Assembly (NCBI GenBank): GCA_027575805.1 | Contig: JANBPU010000023.1 | Location: 1-64,000, forward strand | DNA: 64,000 nucleotides | Direction: 5' to 3' | From: Mycoemilia scoparia | Taxonomy: Eukaryota > Kickxellomycota > Kickxellomycetes > Kickxellales > Kickxellaceae | Program-made: the position numbers and the translations under genes | The notes under the pieces: model-generated | Databases searched by the model: none | The model's input: only the letters and a program-made list of their open reading frames with translations | What the model was told of the DNA's origin: nothing | Shown here: piece by piece, positions 33,917 through 46,200 of the stretch | How positions within the stretch are numbered: the first letter of the stretch is position 1 | How the letters are laid out: every line of letters begins with the position of its first letter

Positions 33917-36900
33917 GGATGTGGCTAAAAGAAGGTCTGGCTGGTAAGGTTAGAGTGGTGATCCTGGACGGACGGAGAGGAAGGACTGCTGGCAATAGGA
34001 GGCACAGCCTGGAGGAAAATAGAGATAAGCAAGAGAGCTACAGATACAAGAGAGCCAGCAACCTGGGAAAGCAGTGGTGGCTAGCTATGTAATAGGAGAT
34101 TCTAAAGAAAGGATGGACAAGAAAATCACAGCAGGAAAATGATGAGAATGACAAAAGCTGACAGCAAGCTAAAGAGGAAACGAACGAGGGCCTAATGGTC
34201 TTTTTAAAAAGGAGTGGCAATCCTTGTTAATGTGTGTATGTGTGTGTGGAGACACAGGCACAGGAGCAGCAGCGCTTGCAGGTGGTCAAGAGCGAGATGA
34301 AATGGAGGTTTACACGATCTGGTGGGACGGGAGCCGTTAGCGGTCAAACATAGAGGCGAGGACATAAATGATTGGGCTTTTCCAGTTAAGGTACAAACAA
34401 AATTGGGCCGGCCACCTATCAACTTCCGCTCTTCCCATTTTGGTTTTTAGCCACGGGCTGAATGGCTGCGACTGTATACAAACCTTGGGTTGTGTTCGAC
34501 AAGGCGTGTAAGTGCAGGCTGGGGTGGGTGAAAGTTCGACCATTTCTTTTGCCCGCCGACTATTCGCCTCTGGGCTTCATGGGCAGACATGCCCGCACAA
34601 TGGGCAGCAGAAGCGACAATATTCGGACGGAGAGGAACCAGAAACGCGATCTCTCATTGGCCTCATCCTGCCCGTTTCATCAGTAAATAAAATATTGCCG
34701 CCAATGCCTGCGCTGTCACAGCTACTGATTCGGACCAAACACGTGTTTTGGGCTAGAATAAACTGGTTTTTGCCAACTTATAGTTGGCCACAAAGCAAGC
34801 TGCACTGCCTCATCATGTGGAGCCTGTGGGTTCCACAGGCCCTTAGCCAATGTCTCTCTGGCCGAATAATCTTTCAGCTCACTGTGCTTTATCTCGTCAT
34901 TGTAGACTACTTCCCATCGCTGCTTGTTGCATGCAAGTGTAGGCAGGGCACGCTTTGGCAATAATAGCACACAGGGTGCGAGGGCTTGAGTGTTTTGCTG
35001 AGACGTATTAAGATCTAAAGGCACGCTACCCGTCGACATTGGGGCCAGCGGCATAAAAAGGGGCCTGGATCATACAACTGCGAGCATATGGCTTGCTAAG
35101 GCGGACGGCACGCACGTACCGCTCACACGCTCCACCATACGGCCACAATGCCTAGGACTGGCCATAGAGCAGTGCTGGTGGCAGCGGAATGCTTCAGCCG
35201 CCCACCCGACGGGGCCCCTCCCAGCCCCTGCACCATCTCTTCGAGGCTATCACCGTCGTCATGGCATGTCATTCTGAGCCAAAAGGGAGAAAACACAAAC
35301 AAGCTCTGTGGTGGGCCAGATAAGCAGTGATCCCGGTGTTCCGATGAAGCAGTCTCTTAGTCAGATCAGCCACAAAACCCGTGCCAATCATCTAGTTGAG
35401 ACACTGGGCTTGCAGCACCCTGTCTTGGATTGGCCTCTATACGCATTGCTTGAAGAAGGGCGATGCGCGCAGGCACCTTTTTGTGACCACAGCCAGTAAT
35501 CGAAAGCCACACAAGGCTTTAGTAGTACCGTGGTGGTGGCATTAAGGGGGATGGGACGCGAATCGCCCTGCACAAGGGCTGCAACTCACCACCGGTTGTT
35601 GTGCATCCACGCCAGAGCATGTGTTGTAGAAGCACAGGCTTTCCCATGAACAAGGCGCTGAGTCACCTTCCTGCTTTTTGCGTCTATATAAAACTTGTAG
35701 CAGGGCGGCAAAGACACGGCAACGGCAATGTCCTTTTAGCCAAACGGCTTGAGAATATATCTGTGGCTTCTATTGCACGCCTTTTAGAACATCTGCTCTC
35801 TCCCTTTCTTCCCCCTCCCCAAACACGTCCATATGTTCATGCAGCAATATATATATACATGTCTTCCCCAAATTGCATTAAAGCCAAACAATGATACATG
35901 ATGCTATATTGAAAAGTCCAGGCCTCCAGCAGCACCAATACCAACACCACCTGGGCTATCTAGAAACCCTCCGCTTTAACCGCCGCCACAGGAATAATTG
36001 AGTCTGCAGAAGACAAATAAATGAAAGGCTGAGGAGGAGCCACACAAAGCAGCAGCAGCAGCAGTTTGTTCCGGCAGAAATTCCCAAAATAGTCATGATA
36101 ACAAGGCAGGGCACAGTGGAGGCGGTGTGTTATCTAGGACAAATATTCCAATGGCAATATCGGTGCGAAGCTGCTTTATTTTTCCATTGCATATCGCAGT
36201 TCATTGTATTGTGTTTTGTCTGGCAAAGAAAGAAACACAGCGTTTTTTGTACAAACTTTCAACAGAAACACGCGGGCGCGGCTTTTCCAGGATCCGTATG
36301 ATAACAAACGCTCTTACCTTTCTTGCAATAATGCATTGATTGTGTCTCATTGCAGCAGCACCATCACCACTACAGCTTCTTTCCAGCTTTAGCCCGATCC
36401 TACGTACATGCCAGCCCAGCATTCTTGTGTACAGCAAGTTGGCCAGCACACCACAAAAGGAAGCTGCATCTTCGTCATTGCGCTTTGGGGCTGCAACGCC
36501 TTTCTTCCCGTCTTGCGGGGGTCGCTGCCAGTCAGTCATATGGCGATGGAGGCTGCCACGCTTATCGCAAATGGCTTTGCGGAATTCCACCGCAGAGCCA
36601 CCATAAAGAAAAAGGGCGGCTGGTTTCCTTCCATGAAGCTGCTGCCCGCTATACTTTCCTACATGGGTCGTCGTGTTTATGGCAAACCCGCACATGCCAA
36701 ACAAACGCACGCCGTGGCGGTGCAGTAGCTGGTGGAAATAGTAGCAACAGCAGGACCAGCAATAGCGGGGCATTCTGTGACTTGCAAGATCTGTTCGAGA
36801 TGATGTACCGGATAAAGTTAGGACATCGGATTGACGGCACGCACACAGAGCAGCACATCAATGGTCTCCATGGTTTGGGAGCAGCGCTTGCAAGTCATTG

Positions 36901-37767
36901 CGCAACCCACAGAGCCTGGTGATGATTCTCGGTGGTGGAAGCGGTCGTCAATCCCCCACGAATTTTCACAGCGGGCCACACAGAGTTGGCATATACGGTG
37001 GCTTGACCTGGGTGCGTGCCTGTGTGTGGCATGGCATGATGTTTTCGGCCACAGATTAGACATCCTTTGTCCATTTTCTAATGTGGCGTGTTTTAGGCTG
37101 TTTTGGCAATTGGCCTATTTGTATTTTGCGTGCCTTGCCAATCTTTCCAAGTATTTTGCCGTAGATAGAAACCCAGGTTCTTGGTAGTAGTGTTAATCAT
37201 AGCCACACATGGTGCTAGCTTGGGTCTCTCCTGAAGATTTTCAGCATATTATCAAAGCGCACCTTGCCTCATTAAAGGAGTCCATATCCACAAGCCTTTT
37301 GATATATTTTTGCGTGTATGTATATATATGTGTGTGTGTGCACATGTTTCTAAGCCGACATCCAGGCCTCTCATCCAAACTATCGATACACATCGCCATT
37401 GGCCACTTTCCTTAAAAGTAACTACTCTGCGGTATGTTTGGGGCATTTTTCTAGGGCAGACTTTTCTGCACCACATGTGAAGCTGGCCATCTTTTTTCTT
37501 TTTGGATGTATCTTTATTCTTTTGTTTGTAGAGATAACAATTTATTTCTCAAACAATGGGAAAGAACGTGGACTTTGGTGGCCGCTAGGACACTCATAAT
37601 TGGCCTCTGGCTTCTAGAATTCAGCTTAAACGTAAATGCTGCCACATTTTTTCACGAGCAATTTGCGTTGGCTCGAAAGCTTGCAACGGATCCGTCAACG
37701 ATAGCGCTTTGCTGATACGTTGTGGCCCGGCCGAAAAAGTTGGCCAGGCTAAAAATAGAACAAATAC

Positions 37768-37889
37768 ATATGAGTGATTATTTTTGAAGGGCTAAATTGA
37801 TATTATCAATGATAGCATAGGCTGGTCAACATGCAAGTTGAAACTGGCCTACTGGTAAAAATTGGCTCTTCAAAAACAACGATCCACAC
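37768..37889 (+). repeat. MITE-like element copy 4, subfamily B
   Basis: The element (37772-37885, 114 bp) is preceded by ATAT and followed by ACAC. The left end is GAGTGATTATTTTTGAAGGG; the right end, reverse-complemented, is GGATCGTTGTTTTTGAAGAG. The core (ATGCAAGTTGAAACTGGCC, CTGGTAAAAATTGGC) differs from subfamily A. This orientation defines subfamily B forward. It abuts copy 5 with exactly four bases between. Confidence 0.75.
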
Positions 37890-38007
37890 GGGTAGTTATT
37901 TTTGAAGGGCTAAACTAGTATTAACAACGAAAATATATGGTAACTAGTATGCAAGTTAAAACTGGCCTACCAGTAAAACTTGGCCCTTCAAAAATAATCA
38001 CTCATAC
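37886..38007 (+). repeat. MITE-like element copy 5, subfamily B
   Basis: The element (37890-38003, 114 bp) is preceded by ACAC and followed by ATAC. The left end is GGGTAGTTATTTTTGAAGGG; the right end, reverse-complemented, is GAGTGATTATTTTTGAAGGG. The core is in the same orientation as copy 4 (ATGCAAGTTAAAACTGGCC), so the pair is a direct tandem. Confidence 0.75.
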
Positions 38008-39413
38008 GAGAAGCATGTTCTGGGTCATGTAGGTTTGTGGATGATGGGCATTGGATGCAGACACCACCTGGGCCTCTGCCCATAGAATAAAAAACCCTGT
38101 TCTCGAGTGACTGGCAATAATGGATTTTGCAGCTATTTTATCTACAGCACCTGACTAAAACGGCAGAATAACCAGCAGCAAGATTTTATTGTCTCTAGCT
38201 TAAATGATCCATCCTGGCTCTGTGGGTTTCTGCGAGGTGACATGTCAGATGTAAGGAGAGAATGGCACCTTTTCGAAACCGGCACAGCAATGCCAGTGCT
38301 ATGATGTAGTGGCCTGTGGCCTCCACAAAAAGTTTGGGTAACAACCAGCCTGCTATCGCCATTGTCCCCGAAAAATGTCAGAATCTCCTTTGGAGGTGTA
38401 CCAGAATAGCACCCTGGATAATAGCCAATAATCTGTCAGGCTCCAGCCAAAGTGTACGTGTCATGGGCCAATTTGCGGGGAATGTATGAGCATGCTTGTC
38501 TGTTCTCTTTTGATAGAGAACTGGCCACAAAGTAAAAAGGCCTTTTAAGCACGAGCCCTGTTTGGCCCGAATACAAACCTGATTATTGTGGCCATTTCTT
38601 TCGCGTCAGGCACAAGATGGGCATTTAAGGTCAAATAGATGGAGTCAATCGCCTTGTTCGCTCACAATGACACAGAGTTTGGCTTTGGAGACTGCGTGCA
38701 TGGGAATTAGGGCTGTAGCGGAGATCAGAAAAAGCGGTCCTATCAACTGATGGACGATAGGTCAATAGAGTGGCGGACCGCAAGTCATAGCGGGGTTTGA
38801 CTTAGACTGCTTGGAGGGCAAAGCAGTGTTTCAGCTCAAAGGACCAGATGGCCACTTCAGTCTGCATGCAGCACATAGTTTGCTCCATCCAGACACACAT
38901 GCGGCTTGTTGTTTCATTTGTCTTTGCAAGTCCTGTCTTGCACGTCTTTAGCAGCGGAGCCCAAGCAACTGTCAAAGCCGTGCGCACACGCTTCCTTGCA
39001 AAGACTCGTCGAATATTGGGACTCTCGAATACCTCCCTCGCTTTGCGCTTTTGCCTTCCCAACTCTTCCAAACTTGCTAATTTTTCCATCAGGCGCAGAC
39101 AGAGAGCCCGCCTCTTTCCCACCTCAGTATACCCGCTGGCTAACTGTGTTCCAAATTTTGGTACACAATCTCTCCTTTCCTCTCTTGGCGAGAAGTCATT
39201 CCTTTCATTCTCAGCCTATTGTCCTTTCCTCGCCCACAAATCCGCCCCTCTTCTAGATTACTTCTTCCTTTCCCATCTTCTATTTACGCACAGGTTTGCT
39301 TATTTCGCTCTTGCTCGCTCTCTTATTATATTTACACATTCCTTGTTTATTACTATTACTACTTCTACTACTACTACTTCTACCACCATTATCATTATTC
39401 TTTTACCGCTGCC

Positions 39414-42400
39414 ATGGCAAACAGGAGTCCCGAGATGCCAGGTGATCAAGCAGCAAATCGGCTGTCTGCCATCAGGACCTCAAACGTGTCGGCCTCAGAA
39501 GTTTCCTCGACCGCATCCTTCAACACTAGCCCTTCCGAAAGGCCTAGCATAGACGTGCTCAAAGTCAATGTAAGTACATGTGATGGCCCTAAATTGGAAT
39601 TCATAGCCTTGCATTTCCCATTTCCTCCTAGCTGTGTATATTCTAACCCGTCCGGATGCTGCTATGCTATTGTGTTTGGCGTGCTGTTAGAACGCGCTGA
39701 TAATTTTGTTTGAGCGGGCAAGACAAAGTATATCGACATGCAAGGTAAATTTAGTTATAAAGCTGGGCGCTGATGCACCGCCATTGTTTCCCTCAATATG
39801 CTGTCTCCCTCCGGACAATAGAGGAGGGGCTGGGAGCATAGCAAGCGTGTGTCAATGCTGCCATCCAGCGTGGCCTCTACTTTGTAGCTAATGGTGGCAC
39901 GCACAAACATGCCAGACTAACGATTCTGACCTGACCCATTGTGCTTCTTCTAAAGGATGTCATAAAGTTCTTCCACAAAAGATCTTCAATAGAAAGGGAC
40001 TATTCAAAAGCCCTGCAACGGGCGGAAACGTCCTCTCTCGACAATCTCGAAAAGTCTGGTGGCCGTGTAGAGTAAGCATTCAATTGAGTAGATCGATCAC
40101 ATGGGGTGTCCTTTCAAATATGTATTTTCTGTGTATATGTTTTTGTTCTGCTACTGCTGCTGCTGCTGCTACTCTTGGATATAATCTTTCCCAAAGAAAA
40201 TCACGGACTGCTGCTTATCCTGCTTTTCATCCTACTTTACCTTCTCCACCATCATCATCTTCTCAATATTTACATAGAATTTTGATTACACAAAGTTTAC
40301 CAGTGAGGAGGCAGCAAGGATGCATTGGCAAGCAGCAGCCACTGAAGTATAGGCCGCAGTAAAGACATAACATTGCACAGCATCTCATCTTGAGGACCCC
40401 AGTGCTGCTATGTTGTGCTTTGTTGTGGTTAGCTAACATGACAAGGCCTTGTTTTTGCGCACATTTAGCTCGTTTGTACTACAATGGCAAAAGGTCTTAG
40501 AGATCCACGGCAAGATGGGCACAAGTCACTACGAGCTGAGTGACCGTCTGACCCAAATGGCGAACGATTTCACTGCTTTTTGTGAAGACAGAGAGAGGGT
40601 TTTGAAACAGGTACGGTGTTGTTTCTGTTCATCGTCTTGTGTTCAGCAATTGCGTCATTTTCATTGATTTTGCCTGTATAAATCTTTGTTTGCTACACAC
40701 ACACACGCACACAATGATACGCTTCTCTCCCACTAACCAACTTTGCTATTGTTTGGATTTTGGGTTATTTAGATCAAGGAGTTTGATTCTCAAAATCGCA
40801 AGCAGGTCGAAGAGGCCATCACATCCATGGAAAAGGTAATTATATATATATATATATATATATCCCAATTATTATTATTATTATCATCATCTGCTTTCAG
40901 GATATATAAATCCCGCTTTCATGATATCCGCCAAATGCAGTCACGCTTGTAACTAACTCATAATATTTCATGCCATGCATGCATGCATGTTTATCTGTTT
41001 AGACCAAACACAAATATGAGGTTCAAAGCTGCGAATGGGAGAGATTTTTGCTCAAAAGGAATGGCCGCTCTGATCTGTCCAATCAGGTTGCAAAATTCAG
41101 AAATATAAGCGGAGCCGTATCGGGCATCTTCCATAAACACAAAAATGATACTCCCGAGATGGTAGGTTCTGGGACCAACATATATCCGTAAATGTATCGC
41201 AATGTTTGTGGGCATGAGTGTTGTTTACAAATATAGCAGTAGTAACAGCAGCAGCAGCAGCAGCAGTACAGATCTAAACAAAATATTGCCTGTTTTTTTT
41301 GTTTGTTTATAGCTCGAACAGCTTGAGCAGGAGGCTAGAGTAAAGACAAAAATGTGCGATGAAAACTACAAGCTTCAGCTCACAAATACCAACCGTATTC
41401 GCTCGGCATACTACAGCGAGGAGCTTCCAAGTGCGATAAAAAAGACCTATGATTTGGTTTTGGAGATCGATAATATGCTCAAATCAAACCTAAAAAAATA
41501 CGTTTATTTTTATGAATCGTCGCTTTTGTCTGATGCCCTTCTTATTAAGCCCACAGATGTTCCTGGAATGGGCGATATAGTTGATTATATTGATAACGAG
41601 AACGACCTATCTACGTATATGCAGTCGATGTCAAAGGGCCAAGAGAGCCCAAGGTACGACAACATCCCCTATGCTGAGTACGAGATGTCTCCAATTGCTC
41701 AAGCCTTTGCCAATCCACGGCCTATTTTTGGCGTCAAGCTTGAAACCCAGCTAGAACGCGACAAAAAGACTATTCCGACTATACTGACAAAGTGTATTCA
41801 TATAATCGAGGATTGTGGTAAGTCAGAGCAATGGGAGGTTTTGTTTCTGCCCATTAGTTGTGAGTGGGGGATGGGGGATGAGTGATGGGTGTATATTTCT
41901 AATTGATGAAGGCGTTTTGAGTATTAATGATAAGTATACACCGTACATTTTAAATACCGATCAATAGGATTGCAACAGGAGGGACTTTATAGGCTCTCGG
42001 GTCAAATGTCTGTAATTAACAAACTACAGGCCGACTTTGATCTTGGTAAGTATATAGCTATGCCCATTGTTTACCAGATGTTTTCTTTCTGTCGCCCCCA
42101 AATTATTATTTACATGGAAATCCTTTGTGTATAATAATCTGCTTATAGATGCGGAGAAGGTCGACCTAAAAATGGGCATTTACAAGGACGATATAAATAA
42201 TTTAACAGGCCTGGTAAAGTTATATTTGCGCCATATACCTGGTGGAATTATTCCTGGCGGTTGTTGCGAAAAGCTCAGCTCAATAATTGGTAGGTGGCTA
42301 TTTTCCATTACATCTACTATATAATGCCGATATATATATATATCTATATATCTATCTTGCCATTTACTTACAAGCTACTTTTGGCAATCAATCCGTATTA

Positions 42401-42890
42401 GATCTCGACCAAAGGGTTACTGATCGAGTATTGAGGCATTTCCGGTATGAGGTTGAGCAGCTTCCTCACCATAACTACGAGATCCTCAAATATCTTATAT
42501 GGCACTTTGACAAGTAAGTTTCCAAACCCTCGGGTCCATATACGTACATGCAAATACAGGGTATCTTGTGACAACGAGTCTATGTCTATAGACACAACCT
42601 CCTGGTTCTAACAACAATGTGTGTGCGAAACCTTTTCTTTTACCATTAGAGTACAGGCTTTCCAAGAACAAAACATGATGAACACATCCAATCTATCAAT
42701 AGTCCTTGGGCCTACTTTGGTTGGTGTTGATCCAAAAGAGAACCCTGCCAACCAGTTCAAGTCTCAGGCAAGGGTCGTCAAATTCATGATAGATTATGTG
42801 CGCGAAATATTCCCAGGTATTTCAAAGAATGGGTCCCCACACAGCATGAATGGCCATGCTAAGAGTTTCAGCAGCTTCAGAAGTCCTTGA
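39414..42890 (+). CDS. RGD1: F-BAR and RhoGAP domain protein (Rgd1-like)
   Basis: Ten exons, 39414-39569, 39956-40071, 40469-40610, 40773-40835, 41003-41161, 41313-41817, 41968-42045, 42149-42289, 42375-42513 and 42650-42890, give 579 residues. The N-terminal ~330 residues form a helical F-BAR domain (IKFFHKRSSIERDYSKALQR, WQKVLEIHGKMGTSHYELSD, coiled-coil YEVQSCEWERFL and LEQLEQEARVKTKMC). The RhoGAP domain starts near residue 350, with the arginine finger in GLYRLSG (about 389) and the NLSIVLGPTL block. Such proteins bind curved membrane and stimulate GTP hydrolysis on Rho-family GTPases (Rho3/Rho4 for yeast Rgd1). Every splice keeps frame. Introns are longer and more repeat-rich than in other genes of the window: a TA run at 40841-40863 starts just after a donor, and a CAG run lies at 41247-41266. 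Confidence 0.92.
40841..40863. repeat. TA dinucleotide run in an intron
   Basis: About eleven TA units lie in intron 4 of the F-BAR/RhoGAP gene, five bases after the GTAAT donor. It is a plain microsatellite. Length change here could affect donor recognition, but that is inference. Confidence 0.85.
41247..41266. repeat. CAG triplet run in an intron
   Basis: Six to seven CAG units in intron 5 of the F-BAR/RhoGAP gene, non-coding here. Confidence 0.8.
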
Positions 42891-43209
42891 CTTGACTAAA
42901 TTTTATTTTTCATGCTCCATTTCAATTGCTATGCATTCTTCCGTCCTTAAAGAATCCTTTCCATCATGCTTGCATAATTTTCGGGGCTGGGATAATGCGT
43001 GTCTGTTAAATCCTTTATCATTTTCTCAACTATTATTAGTAAATACATCATTATTTATTATTATTATTATTATCATCATCATCATCGCCATTCTCTTATA
43101 ATAATATAACTTCATAAGTTATGTTGCATTGTTAAATCACAGATGTTTTTAATGTAACGGTCATTTTTAAAAAAAGGAAGGAGCGCAAATGTCACTTTAT
43201 CGCCTTGAA
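42891..43209. other. Spacer between convergent RhoGAP and UPF1 genes
   Basis: About 320 bp with a trinucleotide tract (ATT)n-(ATC)n at about 43049-43087. No gene is visible. Confidence 0.5.
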
Positions 43210-46200
43210 TTAAAATCGAGTTACTTCTGATGCTGCTGCTGCTGCTGGGGGGTTTTGGCTTGATGTGTGTGTATTGCCGTTAATATCAGTCAAGTTGTCC
43301 TCTCCCGATATTTGTGATTCGTATTCGTATATGGAGTCAGCTGGCTGTGTTTTGTACAAATTGAAGTTGCCCTGATCTGTTCTCCAAATCGATGATCCAA
43401 CCAGGTCATTGTTACTTCGCAATGACTTGAATCCACTAGTATTGTCGAGTGCATTTTCGCCAGAGCTACTTCCATTGATTAGCTGTATTCTATCGCTTTG
43501 GCTGAGCCCTATGTAAGAGTGCAGAGATGAATGGAATTTGTTTGTATTGGTATCTGGATCTATATCGCCACCTCTCCCAATATCTTTAGTGCTAAAACTC
43601 TCAACCCCATCAAAGTTAAATTGGGATCCATCATGTCTTGACTCGGTGTAATGTGAATTGGCTGCTGTGCTTGCCGATGGCATATAGTTTTGCATACTTC
43701 CATGCGAGAGCCACTGCATTACTTGATTCAACCGATCTGCCGACGGCAGCGTAGAACCCTCGACCACTTCTAGTCTACGATCTCTACTATCTGCCTGAGC
43801 CAGACCTCCGAAATCCGGTGGAATGTAGTGTGTGCTCTTGGACTTGTTGCTCCTGGTGTTGATCTCAAGTCGCGCCATATAGTTTGTTTCCAAATTTTTC
43901 AATTGAAGAAGTTTGAGGTGTGCCTCGCTGAGTGGCTTGGGCTTTGGTAGTCTACCTAGGTTGATCAAGCATGGCCGGAGGTTCTCAAGTGGTCCTTCCA
44001 CAAGGCATCCTCTTTGCTTGAAGTGGGTAATCAATTCTCTCCAAAGTTGGTTCCTACTTAACACCTTTGGATTGCCCAAAATAACGAGACCATATTTTGC
44101 TCTGGTGAGGGCCACATTGAGACGCCTTGGGTTATTCAGGAATCCGATACCTTGCCGATCATTGCTTCTGACACAGCTAAGAATAATGTAGTCCTTTTCA
44201 CGACCTTGGAAGGCATCAACGCTAAGAATTTCAATTCTTGTGCAGACGTCAGCGCTCATGCAGCCAGCAGACGAAAGTTGTTGCACCATCCAACTGCGCT
44301 GTCCTTCATAAGGAGTGATAATTCCTATCTGCTCTGGTTTGATGCCAGCCTTTAGCAATCGACTAACTACCTTTTCACAGTTGGCCGCTTCAACACGGTT
44401 AAGGAAAGATGAGCCATTGGCAGCAACTTCTTCAGACCCAAGGCATGAATACATCATCATCGGGTTTTGTGGGCTAGGCCATGGGAAATCCACCTCAGGG
44501 CGCAGACGCTCGGGTGCAGAAACACCATTTTGTAAAGATCCTTCGTAAAAGTAGTTACTGGGAAATTCGGATAGGCAGGGGTGCATACGATATTGGACCT
44601 CAAGGCGGTGAGGGCGCAAACCAAGAAGAATAAGTCTCTCAAAGAGAGACATGATGAGACCAGCCTGAGCTACCTTATTGTTGCTGATAACTGGGCCAAG
44701 CTGTTGGTGGTCACCAACAAATACGATACGCTTGACACCAGTGACAAGTGGTATTAGGCACTCTGGTTCGGAAGACTGTGTGCTTTCGTCAATAAGTACT
44801 GAGCGGAACTTTAGCCTTGACAATCTAGGATCACCTGCACCAGCGCAAGTGCAGAGTACGACATCTGCATGCTTGAGGATTTCCTGTTCTGCTTTGTAGC
44901 GCAGAGTAAAGAAGCGGGACTCATCAGTTCTACTAAGCTCGCCTTGCTCCTGCTTCAATTTCGTATATTTCTTGAGTTCGGGGAATGAATCGCTGATGCG
45001 GACCTGCTCATGCAAGGTAAGGAAATCAATATTTGAATCTATGGATTCGCGATTGCGTGCAGTCATGCGGACAACACGGAGTCCCGTTTGATGGATCTTT
45101 TCGGCTAACTGATCGACAGCAACATTACTGGGTGCACAAACAAGGATCTTTCCATGCTCCAGTTTCGCCAGGTGATATACCAGAGTTGCAGAAGTAACAG
45201 TTTTGCCTGTTCCTGGTGGGCCTTGGATAAGCGTGATGGGTTGACTAAGTGCATATTTTATGGCCATAACCTGCGAGCGGTTGAGATCTGGGAGGTTGGG
45301 TATGGAAAAGCGGTGGTGGGGTTTCAACACGGACTTGGGCTCGATGCTTTTCTGGCCCAACAATACAGCACGGATTTCACGATCGAAGGCCTTGCTAGAC
45401 ATATTTGTAAATGTGTCAATAGCCTTTTGCATTCTCTTGAACATCGTTCCATTCCATACGTAATCGATGCAAAAGTTGCTGGTGAGGTTAGTTGGCGCAT
45501 CTGGTTTAAATATGTGTAGACAGATTTCGTCATTAAAGTTGTCTGGGAGTTTCATAACCGTGCCGCGGCTTTCCCATTCCTTATGGAGCTCACCGCTGTA
45601 TCTTAGCTTCAGTTCATCACCGATGGCCAAGCGCGCTTCACCGAGCTCGTACTTTTTCAGAGTAAACCATGCCAAGTGTTGATTGCTTAGACCGACATCC
45701 CAGCGTACGTCTACATTTTCTTGGGTCAACGATTCGCGTGCCATTTTCTCATATTCAGCCTCAACAGCGATAAGTGGTGAGAAAGTGTCTCTATACAGTT
45801 TGGCATCTTTGTATCTCAGCAGAACTGGTTGGAGTTCATCTTCCACGGTTGGCTTTTCAATGTCGACCAATGTTGCATTGGCATTAGTTCTCCATGCATC
45901 TTCAAGTTGAAACATCTGATGTTTATTTATTGGTCGAGCACGCTGCTGTTCTTTGCGCATAGGGATTTGTAGTAACCAGGGCAAAAACGATCTTTCAGAT
46001 ATAAGTGGCTGCCACTGGGACGCATCCCACGTCACATCCTTACTACTAGGTGCTGCGGCACATGGGCTTCTACAAAGTATCACAATAACCGCGTCACCTT
46101 TTGCGGGTATGTATCCCAGTAAAAATATATTCTTGTTTCCACAGTTGAAGCACTCAAGGACAGTTTCTCCAAGTGGTCCATCCTCATGTAGCTGCACTTC

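Larger units (their letters stand above)
33917..39413. other. 5.5-kb gene-free divergent upstream region
   Basis: This is by far the longest spacer in the window, between the C2H2 factor (-) and the F-BAR/RhoGAP gene (+). Frames up to 190 codons near 36.2-36.9 kb occur on both strands and have no recognisable composition or domain. Two MITE-like elements sit at 37772-38003. A short CAG run lies at about 36048-36064. TGGCCA-like words recur throughout, including the 11-mer TGGCCACAAAG at 34785-34795 and 38522-38532. It may be an extended regulatory region, or contain an untranslated RNA that I cannot see. Confidence 0.4.

Noticed and set aside
36201..36922. Overlapping 190-codon frames on both strands
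   Set aside because: They overlap antisense to each other, have no domain or typical protein composition, and no splice model extends them. They lie in a spacer of higher GC where chance frames are longer.
42534..42649. Extra exon between 42600 and 42640 in the RhoGAP gene
   Set aside because: Direct splicing of 42513 to 42650 restores the conserved HFDKVQAFQEQNMMN context in frame.
40841..43087. CRISPR-like arrays among short tandem repeats
   Set aside because: These are simple TA, CAG and ATT microsatellites without spacers, in a eukaryotic genome.
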